The notes beneath the pieces were generated by a model that saw only the letters and a list, made by a program, of their open reading frames with translations, searched no databases and had not been told where the DNA came from. 64,000 nucleotides of DNA, taken from NCBI RefSeq assembly GCF_014205875.1, contig NZ_JACHEN010000003.1:124001-188000 (forward strand), in the 5' to 3' direction. Of this stretch, positions 16,558-25,604 are shown in pieces. Position numbers and translations under genes: made by a program. The stretch's first letter is position 1. Every line of letters starts with the position of its first letter. This stretch comes from Anaerosolibacter carboniphilus (GTDB lineage: Bacteria > Bacillota > Clostridia > Peptostreptococcales > Thermotaleaceae).

Positions 16558-18498
16558 TTAATCTTTTTGATAAAATTCACATTCATAGCCATCGGCATCA
16601 AGGAGCAGCCCTTTTGCCCAAGGTGGCACTTGACTCATCTGTTTACATACTTCAGTAACAGATATTTGAGTATTGGCTTCAATAATGACTTCATCATGGA
16701 CATGAGCCACAATACGATAAGTACTAAGCATCTTCATTGAATACATCAAAATATCACGGGATATAGCTTGAACAATATTCTCTACAAACTTAGGACCGTA
16801 ACTTTCAAGACGCTCCCATTTCTTTGTTCCACCTACTCCTTCATAGGTAACAGACTCACCACCAAACTGATTCTCGCCGATTCGAGGTTTTACATAGGCA
16901 AGCCGTCTACCTGAGGGAAGAATGATAAAAAGCATGCCACTAAGACAATGAAACTCGATGCCATGGGTTTCTTGTGATTTATTTTCCTTTACGCATTGTT
17001 TAGCCGCCCGATCTACATCCCACCAGAACTGTGTGATGTTGGGATTAGACATTCTCCAGGCATTCACAAGCGGTTTTAATTCTTCCTCTTCAAGCCCCAT
17101 CTCTAATGCGCCCATGGCTTTTAATGCACCAACAGAACCACCATAGCCAAGTGCCAATTCAGCAATTTTACCCTTCTGTCTCAAGTGACCGTTCACACCA
17201 TGCTTTTCAACGGAAACACCAAACATCTGTGAGGCAGATGCACAGTAGATATCACCACCACTAGCAAATACATCCGTTCGCCATGTCTCACCTGCAAGCC
17301 ATGAAAGCACACGAGCCTCAATGGCTGAAAAGTCAGCCACAATAAACTTATGACCTTCTTTTGGTACAAAGGCTGTACGAATTAGTTGTGAGAGTGTATC
17401 GGGTATATCTTCATAGAGCAGTTCTAGTGTTTCAACATCACCATTTCTGACAATAGTTCGCGCCTCTTTTAAATCTGGCATATGGTTCTGAGGGAGATTT
17501 TGCAATTGCACAAGCCTTCCGGCAAAGCGGCCGGTTCTGTTGGCTCCATAAAACTGAAACATACCTCTGGCTCTTGAATCACTACAGACCGCATTTTCCA
17601 TTGCTGTATATTTCTTTACCGAGGATTTTGCCAGTTGCTGACGTAGCGAAAGAACTTCATTTAGTTCACCATCGGTTTCCTTAAGTTTCTCTGCAACCGC
17701 CTTTTTGCCGAGGGTCTCCATCTCTAGACCGTTTTCGGAAAGCCAGCTTTTCATCTGTTGTACAGAGTTTGGGTTATCGAGATTTGTTATCTGCTGCATG
17801 GCGGTTAGTAGTTTTTCATGAGAGATGTCATCCATAGCGATGGCCTGCTTAACAAAATCCATATCAACCTTTATGCCTCGATCGTTAATTTCTTGGTCGA
17901 GATGATACTCATCCCAGATGTCCTCTGGCACTGGAAACTTGATCAATCTTTGTTGTATCTGGATTTCTGCCTCCACATCACGCTTGTTATATGCTTTGAA
18001 CTTTTGCCACTTATCGATTTCATCAGTGGGTAGGTTACGGGTCCTACCACCATTTGTTTTAGTCGGAGTACATGGAACACAAAAGTATCGTATCAGGTCT
18101 TTACCCTCCGTCAGCTTTTGCTTCTCAAGTCCTAGCACTGCACCTACACCTTCTAAAGAAAGAGGAAGTCCCATATAGGCAGACCAAACCATGGAACATT
18201 TCCATGAGGAAGGATTTAGATAAGTCCCAGTGGGATATCCCAAATAACGTGAAAGGCATACTCGCTCAAACTGAGCATTAAATGCCCACTTCGTAATGGC
18301 TTCATCGGTTAAGGCATCTAGGATTTCTTTTGGAATCTTTTCTCCATCCATCAAATCGATGACCTTAACTTCATCACCGTCAACCGCATAACCAAACAGC
18401 ATCACCTCAAAATCATCTGTTTCTACGTAACGATAAACACCACTTTTTTGTAGATTGGTAGATGAATAGGTTTCGATATCAATTTCTAAGTTCTTCAT
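16558..18498 (-). CDS. Phage DNA polymerase I (PolA family)
   Basis: 646 residues. The N-terminus is a 3'-5' exonuclease-like fold opening with the DIETYSS acidic motif. The polymerase core follows: motif A ADFSAIEARV, the RQKGKIAELALGYGG O-helix region, and motif C VAHVHDEVIIE. It copies phage DNA. Start is ATG 18498, after AGGAAAGGTGG; a longer frame to 18612 overlaps the upstream gene without a site. It forms one block with DUF2815 and DUF2800, which this polymerase family regularly accompanies. Confidence 0.93.
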   Translation of the reverse strand: MKNLEIDIETYSSTNLQKSGVYRYVETDDFEVMLFGYAVDGDEVKVIDLMDGEKIPKEILDALTDEAITKWAFNAQFERVCLSRYLGYPTGTYLNPSSWKCSMVWSAYMGLPLSLEGVGAVLGLEKQKLTEGKDLIRYFCVPCTPTKTNGGRTRNLPTDEIDKWQKFKAYNKRDVEAEIQIQQRLIKFPVPEDIWDEYHLDQEINDRGIKVDMDFVKQAIAMDDISHEKLLTAMQQITNLDNPNSVQQMKSWLSENGLEMETLGKKAVAEKLKETDGELNEVLSLRQQLAKSSVKKYTAMENAVCSDSRARGMFQFYGANRTGRFAGRLVQLQNLPQNHMPDLKEARTIVRNGDVETLELLYEDIPDTLSQLIRTAFVPKEGHKFIVADFSAIEARVLSWLAGETWRTDVFASGGDIYCASASQMFGVSVEKHGVNGHLRQKGKIAELALGYGGSVGALKAMGALEMGLEEEELKPLVNAWRMSNPNITQFWWDVDRAAKQCVKENKSQETHGIEFHCLSGMLFIILPSGRRLAYVKPRIGENQFGGESVTYEGVGGTKKWERLESYGPKFVENIVQAISRDILMYSMKMLSTYRIVAHVHDEVIIEANTQISVTEVCKQMSQVPPWAKGLLLDADGYECEFYQKD

Positions 18499-18571
18499 AG
18501 CTACCACCTTTCCTAAATCAAAAAAGGTGGTAGAGGGAAGACCTCCACCACCGTCAAGTTTATTGTTTCTA

Positions 18572-19123
18572 TTAGGCAAGGAAGTCATCATCGACAAGAG
18601 TCGTAAAATCATCTACTGCAGAAGTCTTACCGCCTAGAGGTTCTCCGTCTCTAATTTTTTGAATGTTACCAAGTCCACAAGCTACACCTTTATTACCATT
18701 TGAGTTGAAAGCATAGAAGTTAAGAGAAACCCTTCCATAACAACCGCTGTATACCTCGCTACGATCCAGTATCGGCTTAACACTTTTGTCTACAATCTGT
18801 GGCGCTGTCTTGCTATTCGCATTGATGAAGTAATGGCCTTTATAAGCCTCATCATCACGCTCTACATCACCATCACGCAGCGGTATTTTAATGGCTGCCT
18901 TATTTGGTTTCTTACCACCAAATTTTGCGATACCTTCCTCAATGGCAGCATCAACTGCTGCATGGATAGCATTAATGGTTTCCTTGTCATCCTTTGGAAT
19001 AAGGACGGATACGCTGTACTTTTCTGCACCACCATTAATAGATACAGGCTCCCATCCGTGGAAGTAAGAAAATCTTGAGTTTACACCTGTGATAACTTTT
19101 GTTTTGTTTTGCATATTTGCCAT
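18572..19123 (-). CDS. DUF2815 protein (phage ssDNA-binding-like)
   Basis: 183 residues, the standard DUF2815 length. Typical text includes SRFSYFHGWEPVSING near the start, AAIKIPLRDGD and the glycine-aromatic GCYGRVSLNFYAFN. The family always travels with phage PolA and DUF2800 and is thought to coat single-stranded DNA during replication; that is inference from context. The acidic C-terminus (DDFTTLVDDDFLA) is like that of SSB proteins, which recruit partners through such a tail. GGAGG at good spacing. Confidence 0.85.
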   Translation of the reverse strand: MANMQNKTKVITGVNSRFSYFHGWEPVSINGGAEKYSVSVLIPKDDKETINAIHAAVDAAIEEGIAKFGGKKPNKAAIKIPLRDGDVERDDEAYKGHYFINANSKTAPQIVDKSVKPILDRSEVYSGCYGRVSLNFYAFNSNGNKGVACGLGNIQKIRDGEPLGGKTSAVDDFTTLVDDDFLA

Positions 19124-19128
19124 AATAT

Positions 19129-20265
19129 TTAATCCTCCATAATTTCGTTAAATTCGTTTTTAGCATTTACTACGTTAATCGCCGGTCTTTTATCTGAGTT
19201 TGGAACAAGAGTCGGCTTACCCGGTGGTTTGAAAACGAGATCACCAAGGAGTTCCTCAAACTTGGCTTTACCCATCAGTTTTTGCATCTCTGTCATCGGA
19301 ATAAGGCTCTTTCTGTAAATATCCTTATATCCACCTGCTACAGCTTTTTCTGCGATGGCTTCTTCATCTTTATACTTACGAACCGAGCGACCTTCCACAA
19401 CTTTAAAACCATTCCACTCTTTACCGTGATTGACTGCTGCATCAGTGGCATAGGCAGTTATTTCATTTGCCCATTTGGTAAGGTCGGGAAGAACAAGTAA
19501 GATTTCTTCTATTTCAGCATCCGTCAGAAGAGGTGGTATCTTGAATTCTTTCTCAGCAAGTTTTAGTTTTTCTTCGGCTCTAGCCCTACATTTGTTTGCC
19601 GCTTTACAGAAGGTACACCATGGACCGGGGATGTATTCACCCTCACCGTTGAAGGCTTTGTCAGCTCTGGGCTTTAGTTCCTCTTCCGCCCAGCATTTTA
19701 GTTCTTCCACCGGTATTGTCCAGGTGCTGACATTTTCTCTTCTAGGCTGAAAGATCGTCATGGACACTTCTTTAATGTCGTACAGGTGATCATAGATTCC
19801 AAGTGCTCCTAGGGCATACAGTTTCATCTGTGGATTGTCCACTGCATCAACTAGCACACCCTGTCCATATTTAAAGTCTACGATGTGAAGTCTGTCATCT
19901 GAAATGATTACACAGTCTCCTGTCCCAAAACCATCTGGAACATAACAAGAGAAATCAAGACGTTGTTCAATAAGAACGATAGGATCTGTGCAAGACTTTC
20001 TTGCAAGTTCTACCTGCTCCATGATGAAGTCAACGTAGGCATCCGTGCATTCTTCCATTTCATCTGAATCATACTCTGATGTAGGCCTCTTACTCCTGAT
20101 GCGAAGTGCCTTTTTTAGCTTGTGTTCAGAGAGGGCATGGGCTGCTGTACCTTCTTTTGCTGCTTCTCCATTTGTGTTTTCAAACTCAAGTTCAAGCCTT
20201 GCAGATGGTAAACAATGAAGCCATCTGTGTGATGAAGATGCAGATAATATTGCATGATTACCCAT
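19129..20265 (-). CDS. DUF2800 protein (RecB/Cas4-like nuclease)
   Basis: 378 residues. A PD-(D/E)xK-like core is visible at DDRLHIVDFKYGQG, and cysteines near residue 230 (WCTFCKAANKC) plus an upstream Cys could hold a 4Fe-4S cluster as in Cas4/AddB-type nucleases. It probably processes DNA ends for replication or recombination with the adjacent DUF2815 protein, much like a phage exonuclease-annealase pair. ATG 20265 is 9 nt after GGAGG; the upstream frame lacks a site. Confidence 0.87.
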   Translation of the reverse strand: MGNHAILSASSSHRWLHCLPSARLELEFENTNGEAAKEGTAAHALSEHKLKKALRIRSKRPTSEYDSDEMEECTDAYVDFIMEQVELARKSCTDPIVLIEQRLDFSCYVPDGFGTGDCVIISDDRLHIVDFKYGQGVLVDAVDNPQMKLYALGALGIYDHLYDIKEVSMTIFQPRRENVSTWTIPVEELKCWAEEELKPRADKAFNGEGEYIPGPWCTFCKAANKCRARAEEKLKLAEKEFKIPPLLTDAEIEEILLVLPDLTKWANEITAYATDAAVNHGKEWNGFKVVEGRSVRKYKDEEAIAEKAVAGGYKDIYRKSLIPMTEMQKLMGKAKFEELLGDLVFKPPGKPTLVPNSDKRPAINVVNAKNEFNEIMED

Positions 20266-20575
20266 TCCCAAGAACCTCCGCATCTTTCAAGATATCAGCA
20301 TAATAAGCCTTATCAACAGCACTTAACTTGTCAGCACCATACTTCCCAATGATGCCCCGCACTTCAGCGGTAAAGCCAAGCTGACTTTTTTCGGCAAGTA
20401 CCATTCTCACTTTTTCCAGCGAAATATCCGGCTCATTTGCTTTTTCTGTCTTTGTGGTAGGTGTTTCTTTTGGAGCAGAATCGCTATCTGCCATTGCATC
20501 ACAAACCGCTTGTATGCTATCAGCAAGCCTTCGCATATCATTTACCACATCAAGCAGTAACTTTATTTTGCTCAA
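20258..20575 (-). CDS. Phage protein of the DUF2800-DUF2815-PolA block
   Basis: 105 residues. N-terminal helix (LLLDVVNDMRRLADSIQAV), Thr/Lys-rich linker, then a C-terminal helical domain (ISLEKVRMVLAEKSQLGF...KYGADKLSAVD). The same small protein precedes DUF2800 in many Clostridia prophages and is often misnamed Rrp5-like; no function is known. I prefer TTG 20575, 8 nt from AAAGGAGG, to ATG 20581, only 2 nt away. It overlaps the next gene by 8 bases. Confidence 0.75.
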   Translation of the reverse strand: MSKIKLLLDVVNDMRRLADSIQAVCDAMADSDSAPKETPTTKTEKANEPDISLEKVRMVLAEKSQLGFTAEVRGIIGKYGADKLSAVDKAYYADILKDAEVLGNG

Positions 20576-20768
20576 GGTCATTTCCTCCTTTCGTCATCTC
20601 ACAGATAGAGAGTTCCTCGATGCTGTCTCCGGGGATTACAATCGTTACACGCTGTTTTCCCCCAAGAAGGAATCGAAGGATGCGCTCCCTCACGGAAAAG
20701 TTACGGTAAGTAACAATCCCACCTGTCTGTGGTTTCTTTGAAACACTAATTTTTAGATTGTGCTTCAT
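20550..20768 (-). CDS. Small phage protein, function unknown
   Basis: 72 residues, basic, starting MKHNLKISVSKKPQTGG. The middle reads RERILRFLLGGKQRVTIVIPGD, suggesting a beta-rich domain. AGAGGTG is six bases from ATG 20768. It is the first gene after the lysis terminator and leads the second replication block, overlapping its neighbour by 26 bases. No family recognised with confidence. Confidence 0.7.
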   Translation of the reverse strand: MKHNLKISVSKKPQTGGIVTYRNFSVRERILRFLLGGKQRVTIVIPGDSIEELSICEMTKGGNDLEQNKVTA

Positions 20769-20806
20769 ATCCATCACCTCTTTCTAAAGGGCGCTTTTAT
20801 TTGTTG

Positions 20807-20850
20807 CCCTCTACCTGGTAGCCTCAGGAGATACATAAATCTGACGGTTT
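20807..20850 (-). promoter_or_regulatory. Repeated leader element, copy B
   Basis: Minus strand: CCGTCAGATTT, spacer, then CTCCTGAGGCTACCAGGTAGAGG. It keeps the CGTCAGATTT and GGCTACCAGGTAG parts of copies A and C, but its hairpin is weaker and the Shine-Dalgarno of the next gene lies outside it. It directly follows the lysis terminator and is the leader of the 20768-16287 gene block. Confidence 0.6.
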
Positions 20851-20852
20851 AA

Positions 20853-20893
20853 TAAAAAAAATGCCCAAGGAAGTTTTAAACCTCCAAGGGCAT
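20853..20893 (-). terminator. Intrinsic terminator of the lysis operon
   Basis: Minus strand: ATGCCC...GGGCAT hairpin extended by a second GC-rich segment, followed by eight T residues, right after the amidase stop codon. Confidence 0.9.
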
Positions 20894-20898
20894 CATGC

Positions 20899-21843
20899 TT
20901 AGTTAGGGATTTTCAGTTTTTGACCGGCATAGATAATCGTTGATTTCAAATTGTTCAGTTTAACAATCTCTGTGTATCTTGTGCCGCTACCGAGTAGCTT
21001 GGCTGCAATTGCCCAGAGAGAATCACCTTTAACTACCGTATACTCTTTGTAAGTTGGTGAAGAGGTGCTACCGGTGGTATATACAATCATACCCTCGTTG
21101 TTGAAAACATAATAACCTGGGTTTTTATCAACCTGTGATTTTGCATTGGAAAGGATACGATATGCACCAAGCTGTGATTTCGCATCTGCCCAAGTTTTTC
21201 TAACGCGGTAATAGCCTGTAGTCAGCTTTTCAGGATAGGTTGTATTTTCAGAGCCCCCAGCAGGTGGTTCACCTGCTGAAAGTAACTTTTTAACCTCTGT
21301 TCTAAAAGTGTCCATGCTCTTACCATATCTTGAAAACCAATGTCTTGGATCAGCATGATTGGATGCAATCCCTCGTTGATACCCCTCATAGTGGCCGATA
21401 ATCGTACCGGCAGCCATCGGGTCGAGTTTATACTCCTTACAAAGGTATGCACATAGCTCCACCGCTTCTTTATAGACCGCATTAAAATACGAGGCGTCGG
21501 TCAAACCGTCCTCGCAGATTTCAAAGCCAATATGTGTATTATTCGCATCGCCTCCAGCATGCCAACCTCTATGATTCCATGGTAGGGTTTGATAAGTTGC
21601 AATGGAGCCATCTTTAAGTTTCCCTATAAAGGCATGGACACAAACCTGTCTTCCATCTGGTCTGTCTTGATTCCAATGATTATTATATTGATTTACTCCT
21701 AACAGACCATCATCCGGTCCAACATATCTGCGTAAATTTGGATTGTTCGCTCCGGTGCTATGAACCATGATGCCTTTTGGTGTAATCTTTCTTCCTGCCT
21801 TGTAGCAGGCATTCTCTGTAAATATAAGCTTTCTGAGATTCAT
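20899..21843 (-). CDS. Endolysin: N-acetylmuramoyl-L-alanine amidase with SPOR-like and LysM domains
   Basis: 314 residues. Amidase_2 domain (about 1-190) with zinc-site histidines in GIMVHSTG and in the HADPRHW stretch; a linker PPAGGSENTT; a SPOR-like repeat (GYYRVRKTWADAKSQLGAY); and a C-terminal LysM (YTVVKGDSLWAIAAKLLG) that binds peptidoglycan. It cleaves the sugar-peptide bond of the host wall at lysis. No signal peptide, consistent with release through the holin. Its ATG shares a base with the holin stop codon (TAATG). Confidence 0.93.
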   Translation of the reverse strand: MNLRKLIFTENACYKAGRKITPKGIMVHSTGANNPNLRRYVGPDDGLLGVNQYNNHWNQDRPDGRQVCVHAFIGKLKDGSIATYQTLPWNHRGWHAGGDANNTHIGFEICEDGLTDASYFNAVYKEAVELCAYLCKEYKLDPMAAGTIIGHYEGYQRGIASNHADPRHWFSRYGKSMDTFRTEVKKLLSAGEPPAGGSENTTYPEKLTTGYYRVRKTWADAKSQLGAYRILSNAKSQVDKNPGYYVFNNEGMIVYTTGSTSSPTYKEYTVVKGDSLWAIAAKLLGSGTRYTEIVKLNNLKSTIIYAGQKLKIPN

Positions 21844-22250
21844 TATTGCTCTCCTCCTTTGTTATGCAGCTGAGCAAGAATATCCTTTAATTTTTCTGGT
21901 ATCGGTAATCCTAAGCGCCCTGCATTTTCCAACATGGAAACCCCTTCATTGGAGCAATAGAAAAAGATGATGGCGGTTCGGAGCATGCTACCGTCTCCTA
22001 TAAGGTTCGTGTCGATAATATGACCTATTCCAACCATTACAAAAATAAGCACCTTCTTAAAAATGCCTCGAAAACCGACCACGCTGGATAGCTTTTTATC
22101 AACGATGGCGCACATGACACCAGTGATATAATCAGCCACCATCAATGTAACTAATGCATATAAAAACCCATCAAACCCTCCTAAAAACCATCCCAAGAAT
22201 CCGCCTAATGCAGTTAGTGCCACTTGTACCCAGTTCCAAATTTCCTTCAT
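21843..22250 (-). CDS. Phage holin (phage_holin_4 type)
   Basis: 135 residues with three hydrophobic segments (ALGGFLGWFLGGFDGFLYAL, MVADYITGVMCAI and VLIFVMVGIGHIID) and a charged C-terminus. The D-Y-I-T-G motif after the second segment is typical of the toxin-secretion/phage-lysis holin family. It forms the membrane lesions that let the adjacent amidase out. ATG 22250 follows GAAGGAGG at good spacing; the longer frame has no site. Confidence 0.92.
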   Translation of the reverse strand: MKEIWNWVQVALTALGGFLGWFLGGFDGFLYALVTLMVADYITGVMCAIVDKKLSSVVGFRGIFKKVLIFVMVGIGHIIDTNLIGDGSMLRTAIIFFYCSNEGVSMLENAGRLGLPIPEKLKDILAQLHNKGGEQ

Positions 22251-22285
22251 GACTTTTACCTCCTTCATGATTTTGAATATATAAA

Positions 22286-22315
22286 AAGAGTGCCTGCATC
22301 TTCGCAAACACTCTT
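22286..22315 (-). terminator. Hairpin after the tail glycosidase gene
   Basis: AAGAGTG / CACTCTT stem with a 16-base loop followed by TTTTTATAT on the minus strand, between the glycosidase and holin genes. It may lower lysis-gene expression relative to tail genes. Confidence 0.75.
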
Positions 22316-22336
22316 GGATCGTTATAATTGATTCGT

Positions 22337-24808
22337 TTATATTTGTTTAGGCAGTGCCTCCCATAATCTCATGTCCTCCTGTCCTAAAGACCAAATGGCA
22401 ATTCCTCTAAGCTTCCATCGATATGCCGCTTCATTTGCCCAATAAACAAGGCTGTCTACGTCCTGGTAATAAAGAATTGAAAAACCATCAGCATCTCCAA
22501 GAAATAGGCGAGAGATCCAAACATTGATATCCTTAGGCACGACTTTTACTGAATAATCATTTCCGCATACAAGTGGCAAGACTCCTGAGTGAAAGAAATC
22601 ATAATCCATGGAGATGTCTTGGCTTCTTGTTGAAGACTCCTCCACATCAATATTTACAGCGAATACCTGAAACTCATTATCCCAAGTCACACCAGTCCTT
22701 GAAAGCCTTCCATACTCTACGGTCGTTCCTCCTGGAAATATCACATCAAACCTTTCATACGGTTCATAGACCCAAGCATCTCCCAACCTTAATAGTTCAC
22801 AAAGAATGCGACCATCAGAACGAACCCCTGCATAACCTCCTGAAAACCCATTAAGGGTTGCATTAAATCGAAGAGTATTACTTGCCCCTGAATAGACCCT
22901 TACCGAGTTACCTCTAATCCTTATTTCAATAGTGTACATTCTCGGATTGGAACGAAGATTTGCCTCAGTTGTTTTTATAATCCCAGTGGCAGTACTACCT
23001 AGCAGGGAAGACCCCTTATAGAGTTCGATGCGTTGCGTATTGAAATTCAGACAGCAAAATACGTCCCCACAAAACACCCCTGCTCGCCCATTTCCTTCCG
23101 GTGTAAAAGCTATTCTTGCTCGTAAATGAACATCTGAAAACCCTTGATAATTCCATGCCAACTCTCCTGAGCCATCAAGCTGTGAGTAGGGACGACTAGT
23201 TGTTTGATTAGGATTTCTCCACACCTGCCACTGTCCACTTAAAGCTGTCCAATAACTAGATGGTAAGGGGTTGTCATCCCTAAAGTCTTCATACCAAACT
23301 AGTGCAGAGTCTGCTTTTCGACGAAGTACCTCTGTTGTTAGTTTAAATCCTCGATCCGGTTCAGCCATCACTCCGTTAACATCTTTAAACATTCGTGGTG
23401 ATAACATAAATTCTGCCTCTCCTGCAGAAGGACTCTCAGAGAAATTAGAGCATACACGAAATCCATAAAACTGTACACCTGGTACTAGCGCACTGACGCT
23501 GATCGTATGCATGCCAGCTGAAAGATATACACCCGAAGACAAGGAAAGCCAGCAAGTTGTGCGCCAATATGGCCACCATAGTCTATTCTCACTAAAAGTA
23601 GAACTTACACCATCCAAAGCAACATGAATACCATTCTTATCCCAAAAGGGAAAAGAGATACGGAATGCAACATCATAAACACCGGCAGTAGCTATTTCAA
23701 ATTCATATTCTGCTTCGCCTCCTTCTCCAAGGGTTACCATTTGAGTAGAAACGGACACGTTCCCAGTATGGCTATCTGGACTTCCTCCAGTCCGGTCTAC
23801 ATAGATTGTGCCAAACTCAGTTCTTTGCTGTTTACTATAAGCTGTCAAATATCTGCGCCTGTTATAGGTTTCTCCAATTAACGGATACGTTCTTGAAACC
23901 GCATCCCACCCTTCCATGTAGTCATACACCTGCGGTAAAGCCCAAGGAACCTTATCGTAATCATCCCAATACGCAATGATAGGAATACGAGGTTGGGGAG
24001 GAGCATCATTTGTGAAGTTATAGACTCCAGTCATCCAGTTTTGGGCTGCATAATAGGTGTTGGAAATTCCTCGGTAGGTAATGCCTAGATTCGCAGGAGA
24101 ATCGTGTATCCTCCAGTTCCAACCATAAGCAGGCAGTCCAAAGAACACTTTTTCAGGAGTCATTACGCGAGCCGCATAATCATAGGTCCCTTCCAGCCAA
24201 TTCCTAGGGGATACAGGTCCCGGTGCAGAACCCGCCCAAGCCATGCCATAACTCATGATTGCTGCTGTATCGCAGTAGGGATCTAAATCTTCATAAACAC
24301 ACCAGTTTTCACCACCAACGGAGCCTTGTACCCCTGTCATGCCGGGTAAGCAAATATTCACGAGTTTAGATGGATTGTATGCTTTAACCGTATTATAGAT
24401 ATCTTGAAAGAGAGCATTGGCCGCATCCTTATTTTCATAGCCACCACCACGCTCTAAGTCTATATCCACTCCAGCGCACCAAGGGTATTTATTCATAATA
24501 CGAATAATCTCAGTAAGGAATTTATCCTTTGCACCATTTGTATTATTTCTAAGGGCTGTAAAAATGGATGCTGTACCATGATTCATGATAGTAAGCAGCC
24601 ATTTGATGTGTGGCCATCGGTTGATGTAAGTAAGCATGCTGGAGATGCTTGTACCTGTTTCTGTTATTGTTCCGGTAATATCTACTTCAAAGGTAAAAAT
24701 CCCTACGGTATCCAAGCGATCACCATAATCACGTAAGGCTTGGTACATACGAGCATTGCCCATGAAACTCCAAACCATGCACCGCTTTCCTTTTAAATAA
24801 TCTCTCAT
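22337..24808 (-). CDS. Tail-associated glycoside hydrolase family 18 protein
   Basis: 823 residues. The first ~320 are a GH18 TIM barrel: the catalytic signature reads AGVDIDLE with the acid Glu119, followed by the GGGYENK stretch and, later, IMSYGMAW and a conserved Trp. Beta-rich modules follow (a carbohydrate-binding-like stretch around residues 345-460 and a jelly-roll-like part 490-650), and the C-terminus returns to GH18-like text (GIAIWSLGQED). It would cut chitin-like or GlcNAc polymers at the host surface during adsorption. It overlaps the preceding tail gene by four bases. Confidence 0.82.
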   Translation of the reverse strand: MRDYLKGKRCMVWSFMGNARMYQALRDYGDRLDTVGIFTFEVDITGTITETGTSISSMLTYINRWPHIKWLLTIMNHGTASIFTALRNNTNGAKDKFLTEIIRIMNKYPWCAGVDIDLERGGGYENKDAANALFQDIYNTVKAYNPSKLVNICLPGMTGVQGSVGGENWCVYEDLDPYCDTAAIMSYGMAWAGSAPGPVSPRNWLEGTYDYAARVMTPEKVFFGLPAYGWNWRIHDSPANLGITYRGISNTYYAAQNWMTGVYNFTNDAPPQPRIPIIAYWDDYDKVPWALPQVYDYMEGWDAVSRTYPLIGETYNRRRYLTAYSKQQRTEFGTIYVDRTGGSPDSHTGNVSVSTQMVTLGEGGEAEYEFEIATAGVYDVAFRISFPFWDKNGIHVALDGVSSTFSENRLWWPYWRTTCWLSLSSGVYLSAGMHTISVSALVPGVQFYGFRVCSNFSESPSAGEAEFMLSPRMFKDVNGVMAEPDRGFKLTTEVLRRKADSALVWYEDFRDDNPLPSSYWTALSGQWQVWRNPNQTTSRPYSQLDGSGELAWNYQGFSDVHLRARIAFTPEGNGRAGVFCGDVFCCLNFNTQRIELYKGSSLLGSTATGIIKTTEANLRSNPRMYTIEIRIRGNSVRVYSGASNTLRFNATLNGFSGGYAGVRSDGRILCELLRLGDAWVYEPYERFDVIFPGGTTVEYGRLSRTGVTWDNEFQVFAVNIDVEESSTRSQDISMDYDFFHSGVLPLVCGNDYSVKVVPKDINVWISRLFLGDADGFSILYYQDVDSLVYWANEAAYRWKLRGIAIWSLGQEDMRLWEALPKQI

Positions 24809-25395
24809 GGGCGTTCACTTCCTTCCTGCATTTCTTGAAACTCGAATAATACCCTGGCAGATTTTCTATCTTCTAACTTCACCACATGCTTACTATCACT
24901 AGCTACGGTGTATTGAAAAAAGCCCTCTTTTTCAGAAGGGCTCCCATTTTTCAAACACTGCTTGGTAGAGGCTAAAAGAGAAAGTGTGTCTCCTGGGTTT
25001 ATGGAATCTTTAAACTTAACCTTATGTGCTCCAGCTCCTTGAGATAACTCAATACCTCCTGCTTGCATACCCTGTATCGGGTAAATGTGACAATCAAGAC
25101 CAGCTGAGGTTTTACCAAGATTAAAGAGAATGATTGTTTCACTACTACGAACCACTCCGTTATAAAAACGAACAGGCACAATGCTATTATTCTGCCTAAA
25201 TTTCTGGAGCATGGTTTCTGTATTGATTGTGTAACCCGTCAAGCGGTCTCCTTCTTGCGCTTGAATGTCGGTAAAATAAACCGTACCGGTGCAGTCTTCT
25301 AAAAGTAGTTCCACCGTTATGCTAACAACACGCTTTTCTTCTTTGCAATGAATGGTCTCTGCAAATCTAGTAAAAGAAACTGACAATATCACCAC
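24805..25395 (-). CDS. Tail-tip accessory protein
   Basis: 196 residues, beta-rich, no known catalytic motif. Near residue 35 it has the motif LEDCTGTVYFTDIQAQEG, which recurs as VSDCTGAVFFTDMLLQGG in the 64-residue protein just upstream. The rest contains PVRFYNGVVRSSETIILFNLG and GHIYP-like segments. Located between the tail endopeptidase-like protein and the GH18 protein, so a baseplate or fibre attachment role is likely. Exact function unknown. Confidence 0.65.
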   Translation of the reverse strand: MVILSVSFTRFAETIHCKEEKRVVSITVELLLEDCTGTVYFTDIQAQEGDRLTGYTINTETMLQKFRQNNSIVPVRFYNGVVRSSETIILFNLGKTSAGLDCHIYPIQGMQAGGIELSQGAGAHKVKFKDSINPGDTLSLLASTKQCLKNGSPSEKEGFFQYTVASDSKHVVKLEDRKSARVLFEFQEMQEGSERP

Positions 25396-25590
25396 CTACC
25401 CATCTAGTGTCCATTTAATTTCTGATACATGGGGAGTCCAGCCTGTAGCAATAGAGCCTCCTTGTAAAAGCATATCAGTAAAGAATACTGCGCCTGTGCA
25501 ATCAGAAACATATATACGAATGGTTAGAGCCTTTATCTTGCTAAACCCTCGCGGTGAGATAACATGAGCTGTATGGAAAAAATAAGCCAT
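25396..25590 (-). CDS. Small tail-tip protein related to its neighbour
   Basis: 64 residues: MAYFFHTAHVISPRGFSKIK, then a DCTGAVFFTD motif shared with the protein at 24805. It is effectively a single-domain version of that neighbour and directly abuts it. Likely structural; no catalytic features. Confidence 0.6.
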   Translation of the reverse strand: MAYFFHTAHVISPRGFSKIKALTIRIYVSDCTGAVFFTDMLLQGGSIATGWTPHVSEIKWTLDG

Positions 25591-25604
25591 AGCACCACTC
25601 CTTC

